This document shows, piece after piece, positions 1 through 5,041 of a DNA stretch of 9,334 nt. Source of the stretch: Desulfobulbus sp. (GTDB lineage Bacteria > Desulfobacterota > Desulfobulbia > Desulfobulbales > Desulfobulbaceae); NCBI GenBank assembly GCA_028684915.1, contig JAQUEZ010000234.1:1-9334 (forward strand). Direction: 5' to 3'. A program made the position numbers and the translations under genes. Numbering within the stretch: position 1 is the first letter of the stretch; every line of letters begins with the position of its first letter. Under the pieces are notes generated by a model. That model searched no databases and was not told the DNA's origin. It was given only the letters and a program-made list of their open reading frames with translations.

Positions 1-118
1 GCGGCCGACCTTGCCTTGGTCCAGCCGCTTTCTACCTATTACCGTATGTCTGAGATCACAACATGTTCATTATGAGCAATCAGGGGCGCTCGGGGCTTGT
101 CTGCCGCGCAGCGGCTTC
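1..118. other. Left-edge stretch, possible tail of an upstream gene
   Basis: No complete gene is visible. The first + frame is open from the window edge to a TGA at 73-75 and would give a 24-residue C-terminus containing LVQPLSTYYRMSEITT. The second + frame is open from base 2 into the attC-like element (TAA at 134-136) and ends in GFVQQFI, similar to how cassette ORFs often run into an attC. Both are too short to decide between, and either could be chance. The DNA becomes GC-rich just before base 119. Confidence 0.25.
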
Positions 119-177
119 GTCCAACAATTCATTTAACACGGATTCGCTGAAGCTCGCCGGTTAATTCCACGTTCCTG
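119..177 (+). repeat. attC-like integron recombination site (left of GNAT cassette)
   Basis: The 59-bp element begins with GTCCAAC (119-125), a perfect match to the attC R'' consensus RYYYAAC, and continues AATTCATTTAA, very like the aadA-type attC sites. Its right end is GGTTAATTCCACGTT, with the conserved G-TT crossover at 171-173. The rest of the right box (CCTG) departs from RRRY. Internally, ATT(T)AAC(A)CGG (131-140) pairs with CCGGTTAAT (157-165), leaving two unpaired bases on one arm, like the extrahelical bases that orient attC recombination. Length, boxes and bulged stem all fit the class, although the centre is degenerate. Confidence 0.6.
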
Positions 178-196
178 GCGGCTGCGCCGCCAGGAA
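172..196 (+). promoter_or_regulatory. Perfect hairpin covering the GNAT ribosome-binding site
   Basis: Arms TTCCTGGCGGC (172-182) and GCCGCCAGGAA (186-196) form an uninterrupted 11-bp stem with a TGC loop. The only Shine-Dalgarno-like bases before the GNAT start are AGGAA (192-196), and these lie in the 3' arm paired to TTCCT. In mRNA this would hide the ribosome-binding site. The hairpin also starts exactly at the predicted attC crossover point (G171/T172), so it is the first thing in the cassette. Whether it regulates translation or is a by-product of cassette formation is unknown. Confidence 0.55.
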
Positions 197-200
197 ATAT

Positions 201-659
201 ATGAATATCGAACTTATTCAGGCAACTACATATGATGCATCTGAAATTCTAGCACTTCAGAAAATCGCATATGAAAAGGAGGCAACATTATATGATGACT
301 GGAATATTCCTCCTCTGACTCAAAGTCTTTCCGAGATTCAAAATGAATTTAACACGAGTATTGTCCTTAAAGCGATAGTGGGCGTCAAGATTATCGGTTC
401 GGTGAGAGCATCGCTCGATTCTGACATATGTAAAATAGGTAGGCTAATCGTTCATCCAGATTACCAAAGTAAGGGCATTGGATCATTGCTCGTGCAGGAT
501 ATAGAAAGGCATTTTCCAAATGCAAAACGATTTGAATTGTTCACTGGCACAAAAAGCGTTGACAATATTCGGCTCTACCGAAAACTCGGATATGTGGAAT
601 GCCGTCAACAGGATTTATCACCAAAAGTACGCATCGTATTCATGGAAAAAATTAAATAG
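201..659 (+). CDS. GNAT family N-acetyltransferase, integron-cassette type
   Basis: The 152-residue protein has the length of a single GNAT domain, which transfers an acetyl group from acetyl-CoA to an amine. The acetyl-CoA binding motif A is clear: GRLIVHPDYQSKGIGSLL, with the Q/RxxGxG signature as Q89-S-K-G-I-G94. It is followed by helix residues LLVQDIE and then motif B (SVDNIRLYRKLGY, about 119-131), with the usual Tyr near the C-terminus. The substrate cannot be predicted. ATG 201 is chosen because it precedes the first beta-strand and follows AGGAA by a short spacer, but that site lies inside a hairpin. The coding sequence is clearly more AT-rich than the operon at the right of the window. 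It is flanked by attC-like repeats, and GNAT genes are among the commonest integron cassette contents, so acquisition by transfer is likely. Confidence 0.88.
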   Translation: MNIELIQATTYDASEILALQKIAYEKEATLYDDWNIPPLTQSLSEIQNEFNTSIVLKAIVGVKIIGSVRASLDSDICKIGRLIVHPDYQSKGIGSLLVQDIERHFPNAKRFELFTGTKSVDNIRLYRKLGYVECRQQDLSPKVRIVFMEKIK

Positions 660-662
660 AGC

Positions 663-752
663 CGCCAACCAGGCGCTTGAGTGGATGCGGATAACGTCTG
701 CGGCGCTGACGCGGCAAGCTTTGTGGCCGCATCACTCAGCTTAACGATAGCT
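663..752 (+). repeat. attC-like integron recombination site (right of GNAT cassette)
   Basis: A 90-bp imperfect inverted repeat starts three bases after the GNAT stop. The left box CGCCAAC (663-669) approximates RYYYAAC, and the right box GATAGCT (746-752) is GTTRRRY with its second base changed. GCT(T)GAGTG(G)ATGCGG (675-690) pairs with CCGCATCACTCAGC (727-740) over 14 bp. Two unpaired bases on the left arm match the extrahelical-base pattern of attC sites. The motif CACTCAGCTTAACG next to the right box is also typical of attC ends. The altered right box may make the site inactive or inefficient. Confidence 0.6.
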
Positions 753-768
753 GCTTACTAAACAACCA

Positions 769-783
769 CCGACTGTAAGTCGG
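769..783 (+). repeat. Small hairpin resembling a tRNA-Tyr anticodon arm
   Basis: CCGACT, loop GTA, AGTCGG form a perfect 6-bp stem. Read differently, CCGA-CTGTAAG-TCGG is a four-pair stem with a seven-base loop holding GTA in the anticodon position, as in tRNA-Tyr. No D-arm, acceptor 5' half or proper T-arm surrounds it, so this is not a functional tRNA. At most it is a remnant. Confidence 0.3.
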
Positions 784-827
784 CCTATGAGTTCCGGGGC
801 CACCACCTATGAGTTCCGGGGCCACCA
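784..827 (+). repeat. Two exact tandem copies of a 22-bp unit ending in CCACCA
   Basis: The unit runs 784-805 and is repeated exactly at 806-827. It starts CCTATGAGTTCCGG and ends GGCCACCA. The GTTC core and the terminal CCACCA recall the 3' end of a tRNA, and the unit directly follows the anticodon-arm-like hairpin at 769-783. However, the segment is about ten bases too short to contain a T-arm plus acceptor strand. It may be a duplicated tRNA-derived attachment remnant or simply a short tandem duplication. Confidence 0.7.
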
Positions 828-834
828 TACTTAA

Positions 835-883
835 TTCCAACAATAATATACTACGGTCAAGCCGCAGGTATCCTGCGTTAGCA
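835..883 (+). repeat. Possible degenerate attC remnant before the small membrane protein gene
   Basis: TTCCAAC (835-841) resembles an attC left box and GTTAGCA (877-883) partly matches a right box. Between them CGCAGG (863-868) and CCTGCG (872-877) form a perfect hairpin with a TAT loop. At 49 bp the element is shorter than normal attC sites and lacks the long bulged stem. Support comes mainly from position: the ORF at 895 would start 17 bases after the crossover point, typical for a cassette. Confidence 0.25.
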
Positions 884-894
884 GCACAAATATA

Positions 895-1152
895 ATGATT
901 CAACTATTCAGAATAATTCTAGTCAGTGTGATTAATGGATGGTTGGCATGGTTTCTCAGCAAGAACGTATATGAGGGAATTAAAGCAGGGGCAATACGAC
1001 ATACCGATACTAACAAAATTTGCCTGAGGCAGAAAAACCCTTTTGGATTTTGGGCGCTAACACTTTTGTTTGCAGGAATAGTCCTTATGCTTTTTGTTGT
1101 TTGGGGTTATGTAGTTTTCGATGCGATCAATGAAATGAAACAATGGCAGTAG
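895..1152 (+). CDS. Small two-span inner-membrane protein, function unknown
   Basis: The 85-residue product has two strongly hydrophobic segments, about residues 4-22 (ending GWLAWFLS) and 50-75 (FWALTLLFAGIVLMLFVVWGYV). A polar loop between them carries RHTDTNK and then RQKNPFGFW. The R-x-x-x-P-x-x-FW pattern just before a membrane span occurs in small conserved membrane proteins of proteobacteria that I remember only as uncharacterised families. The start is ATG 895; no Shine-Dalgarno sequence is visible in GCAGCACAAATATA. The gene is AT-rich like the GNAT gene and follows repeat-rich DNA, so it may belong to a second cassette. No convincing attC follows its stop. It could be a real gene with weak translation signals; the membrane profile argues against a chance ORF. 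Confidence 0.6.
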   Translation: MIQLFRIILVSVINGWLAWFLSKNVYEGIKAGAIRHTDTNKICLRQKNPFGFWALTLLFAGIVLMLFVVWGYVVFDAINEMKQWQ

Positions 1153-1481
1153 AGGACATACCACGTTTTATTTTAACGGTATCCCGCATGTATCCCGATA
1201 TACCCGGAAGGCCTTGAGCTGAAAGGGTGGCGGCGGGTTCACCTCCCGGTTTCAATGTATTGGAAATATATTGATTGCCGCCAAGCCTTGTAAAGGGTAT
1301 TGAAAAATATCGGGAAATCAGAAAGTTAACTGCCAAAAAGGCGAAAAACGATTTTGCAGTTAACATACTAATTCTCCGTTAAAAAATAATGATCGCCTCA
1401 ACACCTTTTTGTAGAGTCTTGCTCCCCTAAAAAATCCTCTGTCTGGTTCGTTAAAATTTTACTCCCTTTAATAAATTCGCC
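1153..1481. other. Gene-free spacer between membrane protein and helicase genes
   Basis: I see no supported gene in these 329 bases. The left half has mixed composition with a near-repeat GTATCCCG (1180-1187 and 1190-1197). The middle holds the inverted repeat listed at 1325-1364. The last 115 bases before the helicase start are very AT-rich and presumably contain its promoter, but no well-spaced -35/-10 pair stands out. A minus-strand frame overlaps the membrane gene and this spacer; it has low-complexity composition and no recognisable domain. Confidence 0.5.
1325..1364. repeat. Strong inverted repeat GTTAACTGC...GCAGTTAAC
   Basis: GTTAACTGC (1325-1333) and GCAGTTAAC (1356-1364) are perfectly complementary. 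Skipping C1334, the stem extends by AAAA/TTTT to 13 bp, leaving a loop of about 13 bases. The outer ends are AAC/GTT in the same polarity as attC boxes (AGTTAAC scores 6 of 7 against RYYYAAC), and there is one unpaired base. At about 42 bp it is shorter than known attC sites. Alternatives are a protein-binding operator or a terminator for the upstream gene; no T-run follows. Confidence 0.6.
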
Positions 1482-2705
1482 ATGCCCTTATCTTCACTCG
1501 GCCTTTCCGAACCACTTCTTCGTGCTCTTGAAGAGTTGGGATATATCACTCCTACGCCTGTGCAGCTCCAGACGATACCTTCAGTTCTCTCCGGGAAGGA
1601 TGTCATGGCCGCGGCCCAGACGGGAACAGGAAAAACTGCCGCTTTTGGCTTGCCGATTCTCAATCGACTTGCCAGAGGATCCAAGGTAAAGCCCAATCAT
1701 ATCCGCGCCCTTGTACTGGCACCGACCCGCGAGCTTGCTATGCAGGTTGCCGAATCCATTGCTGCTTACGGCAAATATCTGCCGTTGAAAATAGATTTTG
1801 TGTGCGGTGGGGTGAAGATCAATCCACAGATGATGAAGTTGCGCAGTGGGATCGATATCTTGGTTGCTACACCGGGGCGCTTGCTTGATCTTTTTCAGCA
1901 AAACGCAGTGAAGTTTTCGCAGGTTGAAACACTAGTGCTCGATGAAGCGGACCGGATGCTCGACCTAGGGTTTATGGACGATATCGGCAAGATCCTTGGC
2001 CTCTTGCCCAAAAAACGACAAAGCTTGCTCTTTTCTGCGACTTTTCCGGATGCCATCCGCTCACTCGCTAAAAAATTGTTGCAAAGACCCGTACTGATAG
2101 AAGTCGACCCGCCAAACTCCGCCTCAAAAAGCGTGAAGCAGTGGGTCTATGAGGTAGACAAAAGCAAAAAGCCGGATTTGCTCTGTCATTTACTCCAAAA
2201 TAACGACTGGCAACAAGTGCTGGTCTTCACCCGCACCCGAATTGGCGCCGACCGGTTGGTGCAGAAACTTGCCCAAAAAGGTATCTCGTCCATGGCGATT
2301 CATGGCGATAAGACGCAGCGCGCCCGTACCAGTGCGCTGGCTGCCTTGAAAGCAAACACAATCCGTGTCTTGGTTGCCACGGATATCGCTTCTCGAGGTC
2401 TCGATATCGACGAACTTTCCCACGTGATTAATTTAGATCTGCCGAAAGTCCCTGAGGACTATATTCATCGAATCGGCCGCACCGGTCGGGCGGGTATGGT
2501 GGGAGTGGCAATTTCTCTGGTCAGTGCCGATGAGGTCAACCTGCTCTCGGCAATCGAAACGCGTATCTGTCAGCTTCTGGCACGGGAGGTTGCGTATGGG
2601 TTTGTTCCAAAACATAGCGTGCCGTTAACCCGCCTGGTGAAGGCGCGCCCAAAAAAAACTAAAAAGCCGAAGCAGCGACATCCACCAACTCGGGACAAGT
2701 CTTAG
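1482..2705 (+). CDS. rhlE: DEAD-box ATP-dependent RNA helicase, RhlE-type
   Basis: The protein unwinds short RNA duplexes using ATP; RhlE members act in ribosome maturation and RNA turnover in the cytoplasm. All motifs are present over 407 residues: Q motif GYITPTPVQ (20-28), Walker A AQTGTGKT (45-52), PTRELA (81-86), TPGR (130-133), DEAD (154-157), SAT (185-187), VFTRTR (248-253), ATDIASRGLD (299-308) and HRIGRTGRAG (329-338). The tail from about 386 is Lys/Arg/Pro-rich, typical of RNA-binding extensions in this family. The RhlE-like opening (SLGLSEPLLRAL) supports ATG 1482, although no clear Shine-Dalgarno sequence precedes it. It is isolated from its neighbours by long spacers, so it is probably monocistronic. 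It ends at TAG 2703-2705, after which the same frame remains open to TAA 2796-2798. Confidence 0.96.
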   Translation: MPLSSLGLSEPLLRALEELGYITPTPVQLQTIPSVLSGKDVMAAAQTGTGKTAAFGLPILNRLARGSKVKPNHIRALVLAPTRELAMQVAESIAAYGKYLPLKIDFVCGGVKINPQMMKLRSGIDILVATPGRLLDLFQQNAVKFSQVETLVLDEADRMLDLGFMDDIGKILGLLPKKRQSLLFSATFPDAIRSLAKKLLQRPVLIEVDPPNSASKSVKQWVYEVDKSKKPDLLCHLLQNNDWQQVLVFTRTRIGADRLVQKLAQKGISSMAIHGDKTQRARTSALAALKANTIRVLVATDIASRGLDIDELSHVINLDLPKVPEDYIHRIGRTGRAGMVGVAISLVSADEVNLLSAIETRICQLLAREVAYGFVPKHSVPLTRLVKARPKKTKKPKQRHPPTRDKS

Positions 2706-3114
2706 AAACCTTCAGATAAGGGAAAAAGTGTCCATGGGAAAGGTGCGGGACAGGAGTCAATAATTCATGGTGAAGCAGAGGACATCAAAGAAGTTTAAAA
2801 CAATAGCTGGTGTTAACACTCCTCAACTATGAGGATATCCAGTACTCGCATATTCACTTTTTACCTAGCCATCTTTTAGAGTGTGATTGACTAGTTACGA
2901 GTCCATCTTTGGTAGTAATCACATTTTTTGAACACGGCTATTTTCAAACACCCTCTGCCGCTTTCCCAACCAACGATTCGTTCCATACTCTGGGAACTTT
3001 GATCGGAATCCCTCTTCGGGAACGTCTTGAATTACGTCTTAGCAAAACAGCAAGGACCGTTATAAAATGCCATTTATACAAAACAATCGACCACATATCC
3101 GGAGGTAGAAAGCC
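2706..3114. other. Gene-free spacer upstream of the Cys-rich protein gene
   Basis: About 400 bases hold no supported complete gene. The first 93 bases continue the helicase frame after its amber stop, giving a hydrophilic 30-residue stretch (begins KPSDKGKSVHGKG) closed by TAA at 2796-2798. The middle part (about 2800-2990) is AT-rich and featureless to my reading. A + frame covering 2909-3118 has no domain and lacks a ribosome-binding site, so I take it as chance. The right end carries the promoter and Shine-Dalgarno site for the gene at 3115. Confidence 0.5.
3039..3066 (+). promoter_or_regulatory. Candidate sigma70 promoter for the Cys-rich protein gene
   Basis: TTAGCA (3039-3044, 4 of 6 to TTGACA) and TATAAA (3061-3066, 5 of 6 to TATAAT) are separated by 16 bases. 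A start about 7 bases downstream would give a leader of roughly 40 bases before ATG 3115, with GGAGG at 3101-3105. Confidence 0.4.
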
Positions 3115-3735
3115 ATGATGCACCTAACGCCAGTTGCCCTCTTGCTGCTGCTGCTCCTCACCACAAACCTCTGCATCGCCACCAAGACCACCGCCGCAAC
3201 CACCCTCTCTCCAGAAGAACAGAGGCGCTCCATAGTGTGCCTGGGGATGTGCAGTAGTATCCAAAAACTCTGCGCCTCGGATATTGCCAACGGCGAAGTA
3301 GCCGGACGGGACCTCAAAGAGGGTATTCTGGAGGAAGCCGCCTGTCAGTTGATGTGTGAGGCAGATTGGGATGACAAAACCTTCAACTGCGTCAGTGCCG
3401 CAGACGATTGCTCGCAATTTTTTGATGAAGCCCCGTACTGCGTGGAGACCGAAGACGAAACTCCGCCGACAAAACCGACCACATCTATTGATACCTCCTG
3501 CAGCGCTGCCTGTAAAAATTACGCCAAATGTGCGGGCTACGGTGAAGATGCCACCGCGCAAGATCAAGCCTATGCCTTTGAAAGCTGCATGGAAATATGC
3601 AATACCTGGACCCCTGCAACCCGCCAATGCGTTGCCAGCACCCCTATCCGCTCTGCCTCCGATTGCGCGGCGCAGACCATGTGCGTGATGGGCTCTTTAA
3701 AGAATATGATCCCGAAAAATATGCCGAGGAGATAG
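3115..3735 (+). CDS. Exported cysteine-rich protein with a duplicated eight-Cys module
   Basis: GGAGG (3101-3105) lies nine bases before ATG 3115, an excellent ribosome-binding site; ATG 3118 is an alternative. The 206-residue product starts with a signal peptide: residues 6-19 are mostly Leu, and cleavage is likely near 20-28. C20 does not sit in a good lipobox (NLC). The mature part has sixteen cysteines in two similar blocks. Block 1 is C42-x3-C46-x6-C53, C77-x3-C81-x10-C92-x6-C99-x9-C109. Block 2 is C129-x3-C133-x5-C139, C158-x3-C162-x9-C172-x11-C184-x5-C190. A Thr/Pro/acidic linker (about 110-127) joins them. The even count and paired CxxxC spacing suggest helical hairpins held by disulfides in the periplasm, less likely metal or heme binding (no CxxCH). 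I do not recognise the family. It seems monocistronic, with its own promoter and a following hairpin. Confidence 0.85.
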   Translation: MMHLTPVALLLLLLLTTNLCIATKTTAATTLSPEEQRRSIVCLGMCSSIQKLCASDIANGEVAGRDLKEGILEEAACQLMCEADWDDKTFNCVSAADDCSQFFDEAPYCVETEDETPPTKPTTSIDTSCSAACKNYAKCAGYGEDATAQDQAYAFESCMEICNTWTPATRQCVASTPIRSASDCAAQTMCVMGSLKNMIPKNMPRR

Positions 3736-3762
3736 CGCCGCCCTTGCTCAAGACATTCAGGG

Positions 3763-3779
3763 CAGCCCACCCAGGGCTG
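3763..3779 (+). terminator. Weak terminator-like hairpin after the Cys-rich protein gene
   Basis: CAGCCC (3763-3768) pairs with GGGCTG (3774-3779) around an ACCCA loop. The following bases (ATAATTGTACT) are AT-rich but contain no T-run, so intrinsic termination would be inefficient. Its place 28 bases after the stop codon is the main support. Confidence 0.3.
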
Positions 3780-3802
3780 ATAATTGTACTCCATTGAAAA
3801 CG

Positions 3803-3831
3803 TTGACATTGTCCATCGGGTTGCGTACAGT
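3803..3831 (+). promoter_or_regulatory. Candidate sigma70 promoter P1 for the macro-domain operon
   Basis: A perfect -35 box TTGACA (3803-3808) is followed after exactly 17 bases by TACAGT (3826-3831, 4 of 6 to TATAAT). It points toward the operon beginning at 4013 and would give a leader of about 175 bases. Confidence 0.45.
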
Positions 3832-3912
3832 TTCCCTGTTTTACTTAGAATCAGCTCAAAGGACGAATCCAAACAGTGATCGGTGTTTTCACCTTCCGCA
3901 GCTCTGTACATA

Positions 3913-3921
3913 TGCTACAAT
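3913..3921 (+). promoter_or_regulatory. Candidate extended -10 promoter P2 for the macro-domain operon
   Basis: TGCTACAAT (3913-3921) is an extended -10 element: the TGn motif plus TACAAT, 5 of 6 to consensus. There is no good -35 box at 17-18 bases upstream, which extended -10 promoters can tolerate. Just downstream, AATGATCG (3931-3938) and CGATCGTT (3946-3953) form a near-perfect hairpin that would lie in the leader RNA. Confidence 0.4.
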
Positions 3922-4012
3922 ACAGCCTGCAATGATCGTCCCATGCGATCGTTGCCCCCTGTTTTCGTTGAAGCAATAAGCAATACCCCGGATCCTCAAC
4001 AAGGAGAGTGCG

Positions 4013-4522
4013 ATGATACATCTGGTCGAAACCGATATCACCACCATGAAAGTCGATGCCATCGTCAACGCGGCCAACGAAAGCCTGCTCGGTGGGGGCG
4101 GAGTGGACGGTGCCATCCACCGTGTTGCCGGGCCGGAACTGCTGGAAGAATGCCGCACCATCGGCGGCTGCAAGACCGGTAATGCGGTGATCACCAAGGG
4201 CTACAACCTGCCCGCCAAGCACGTCATTCACACTGTAGGTCCGATCTGGCAAGGGGGCAACAACAACGAACACGCCCTGCTCTCCAGTTGCTACCGCAAA
4301 TGCCTGGAGCTGGCCGTGCAGCACAACCTCAACTCCATCGCCTTCCCTGCGATCAGCTGCGGCGCCTACGGCTTTCCTCTGGATGAGGCGGCCGATGTCG
4401 CCATCGACACCATCCAATCCTTTATCAACCGCAACGGCAAACCCCAAGAGGTCTACATCGTCTGTTTTCAAACCCAGGCCAAGTTTGCCTTTGGCCAGGC
4501 CATTCGAGGCCTGGAAGAATAA
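4013..4522 (+). CDS. Macro-domain protein, O-acetyl-ADP-ribose deacetylase / ADP-ribosyl hydrolase type
   Basis: The 169-residue protein is a single macro domain of the MacroD/YmdB class. Such enzymes hydrolyse O-acetyl-ADP-ribose and remove ADP-ribose from acidic residues. Diagnostic elements are VDAIVNAAN (14-22, the Asn/Asp-rich catalytic stretch), the ADP-ribose loop [14 protein letters not shown] (27-40), and the diphosphate loop ISCGAYGFP (114-122). AAGGAG (4001-4006) lies six bases before ATG 4013, so the start is firm. It is first in a + strand run in which the next gene starts only 18 bases after its stop. Codon use is GC-rich like the rest of the operon and unlike the left end of the window. 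No sirtuin or ADP-ribosyltransferase is visible nearby, so which of the known macro substrates it meets here is open. Confidence 0.95.
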   Translation: MIHLVETDITTMKVDAIVNAANESLLGGGGVDGAIHRVAGPELLEECRTIGGCKTGNAVITKGYNLPAKHVIHTVGPIWQGGNNNEHALLSSCYRKCLELAVQHNLNSIAFPAISCGAYGFPLDEAADVAIDTIQSFINRNGKPQEVYIVCFQTQAKFAFGQAIRGLEE

Positions 4523-4540
4523 GTTGGTTTTGCCCCGATT

Positions 4541-4972
4541 ATGTCTACAGAACCTTTGCCCGATTTGTTTACCTACGGCTCGCTGATGTGCGAGGATATC
4601 ATGACCGACGTGGCCGCTTCCCGGTTGCGTTGCACCCCAGCCACCTTGAGCGGATATCGCCGTTTTCTGGTCAAGGACGAGAAATATCCGGGGGTGATAC
4701 CGATGGCCGGTGGAGTCGTCCCGGGCATCGTGTACCACGGGATTACTCCTGGCAGTCGGCAGCGGCTTGATCGTTTTGAAGGCGAGATGTATGAACGCAA
4801 GCCGGTCACGGTTCAATACGCAGATGGCCGCCAAACAGTGGTCGACTGTTATCTGTTTCGTCCCGCATTTGCCCACCGACTGACCGCGACCGAGTGGGAC
4901 TTCACCATCTTTCTCCAGGGCGGAAAAACCGTTTTCCAACACCAGTACTGCGGATTCAAGGCGATCGATTAG
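4541..4972 (+). CDS. Gamma-glutamylcyclotransferase (AIG2-like) family protein
   Basis: Members cyclise the gamma-glutamyl group of dipeptides or gamma-glutamyl-amines to 5-oxoproline, releasing the amino acid or amine. The 143-residue length fits a single GGCT/AIG2 beta-barrel domain. The substrate-binding loop LFTYGSLM (9-16) and the conserved LDRFEGEMYERKPVTV (76-91) are clear. By family alignment E80 of FEG is the likely catalytic acid and Y84/R86 are conserved structural residues. The first strand begins at residue 9, which supports ATG 4541. No strong Shine-Dalgarno sequence is visible, so translation may depend on coupling to the macro-domain gene 18 bases upstream. The protein is cytosolic, with no signal or membrane segment. 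The exact substrate (glutathione-derived dipeptide, gamma-glutamyl-amine, or gamma-glutamyl-lysine) cannot be told from sequence. Confidence 0.9.
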   Translation: MSTEPLPDLFTYGSLMCEDIMTDVAASRLRCTPATLSGYRRFLVKDEKYPGVIPMAGGVVPGIVYHGITPGSRQRLDRFEGEMYERKPVTVQYADGRQTVVDCYLFRPAFAHRLTATEWDFTIFLQGGKTVFQHQYCGFKAID

Positions 4973-5041
4973 CCCTCATGTCGTCCCCCAAGGGCTGGCC
5001 CGACTCGGCCTTCTCCCTTCCCCTCCAGGCAAGGAGTTGCC

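Noticed and set aside
520..744. 74-codon + frame overlapping the end of the GNAT gene
   Set aside because: It lies out of frame over the GNAT 3' end and the attC-like element, with no domain or ribosome-binding site. Read-through of an attC often leaves such open frames.
769..827. A complete tRNA-Tyr gene
   Set aside because: Only an anticodon-arm-like hairpin and a CCACCA-ending segment are present. The distance to CCA is too short for a T-arm plus acceptor strand, and the 5' half is missing.
784..827. CRISPR array
   Set aside because: There are only two units, directly adjacent with no spacer between them and no cas genes.
1127..1366. Minus-strand 79-codon frame
   Set aside because: It starts inside the strong inverted repeat, overlaps the membrane protein gene tail, and shows no recognisable domain or ribosome-binding site.
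2909..3118. 69-codon + frame before the Cys-rich gene
   Set aside because: It has a non-ATG start with no Shine-Dalgarno sequence, no domain, and covers the promoter and ribosome-binding site of the next gene.
3124..3627. Minus-strand 167-codon frame opposite the Cys-rich gene
   Set aside because: It is a shadow of the + strand codons. The + frame has a signal peptide, an ordered Cys pattern and GGAGG; the minus frame has none of these.
3851..4942. Minus-strand 363-codon frame opposite the macro-domain and GGCT genes
   Set aside because: It runs antisense to two genes with clear catalytic motifs and has no recognisable domain. Long antisense frames are common in GC-rich coding DNA.
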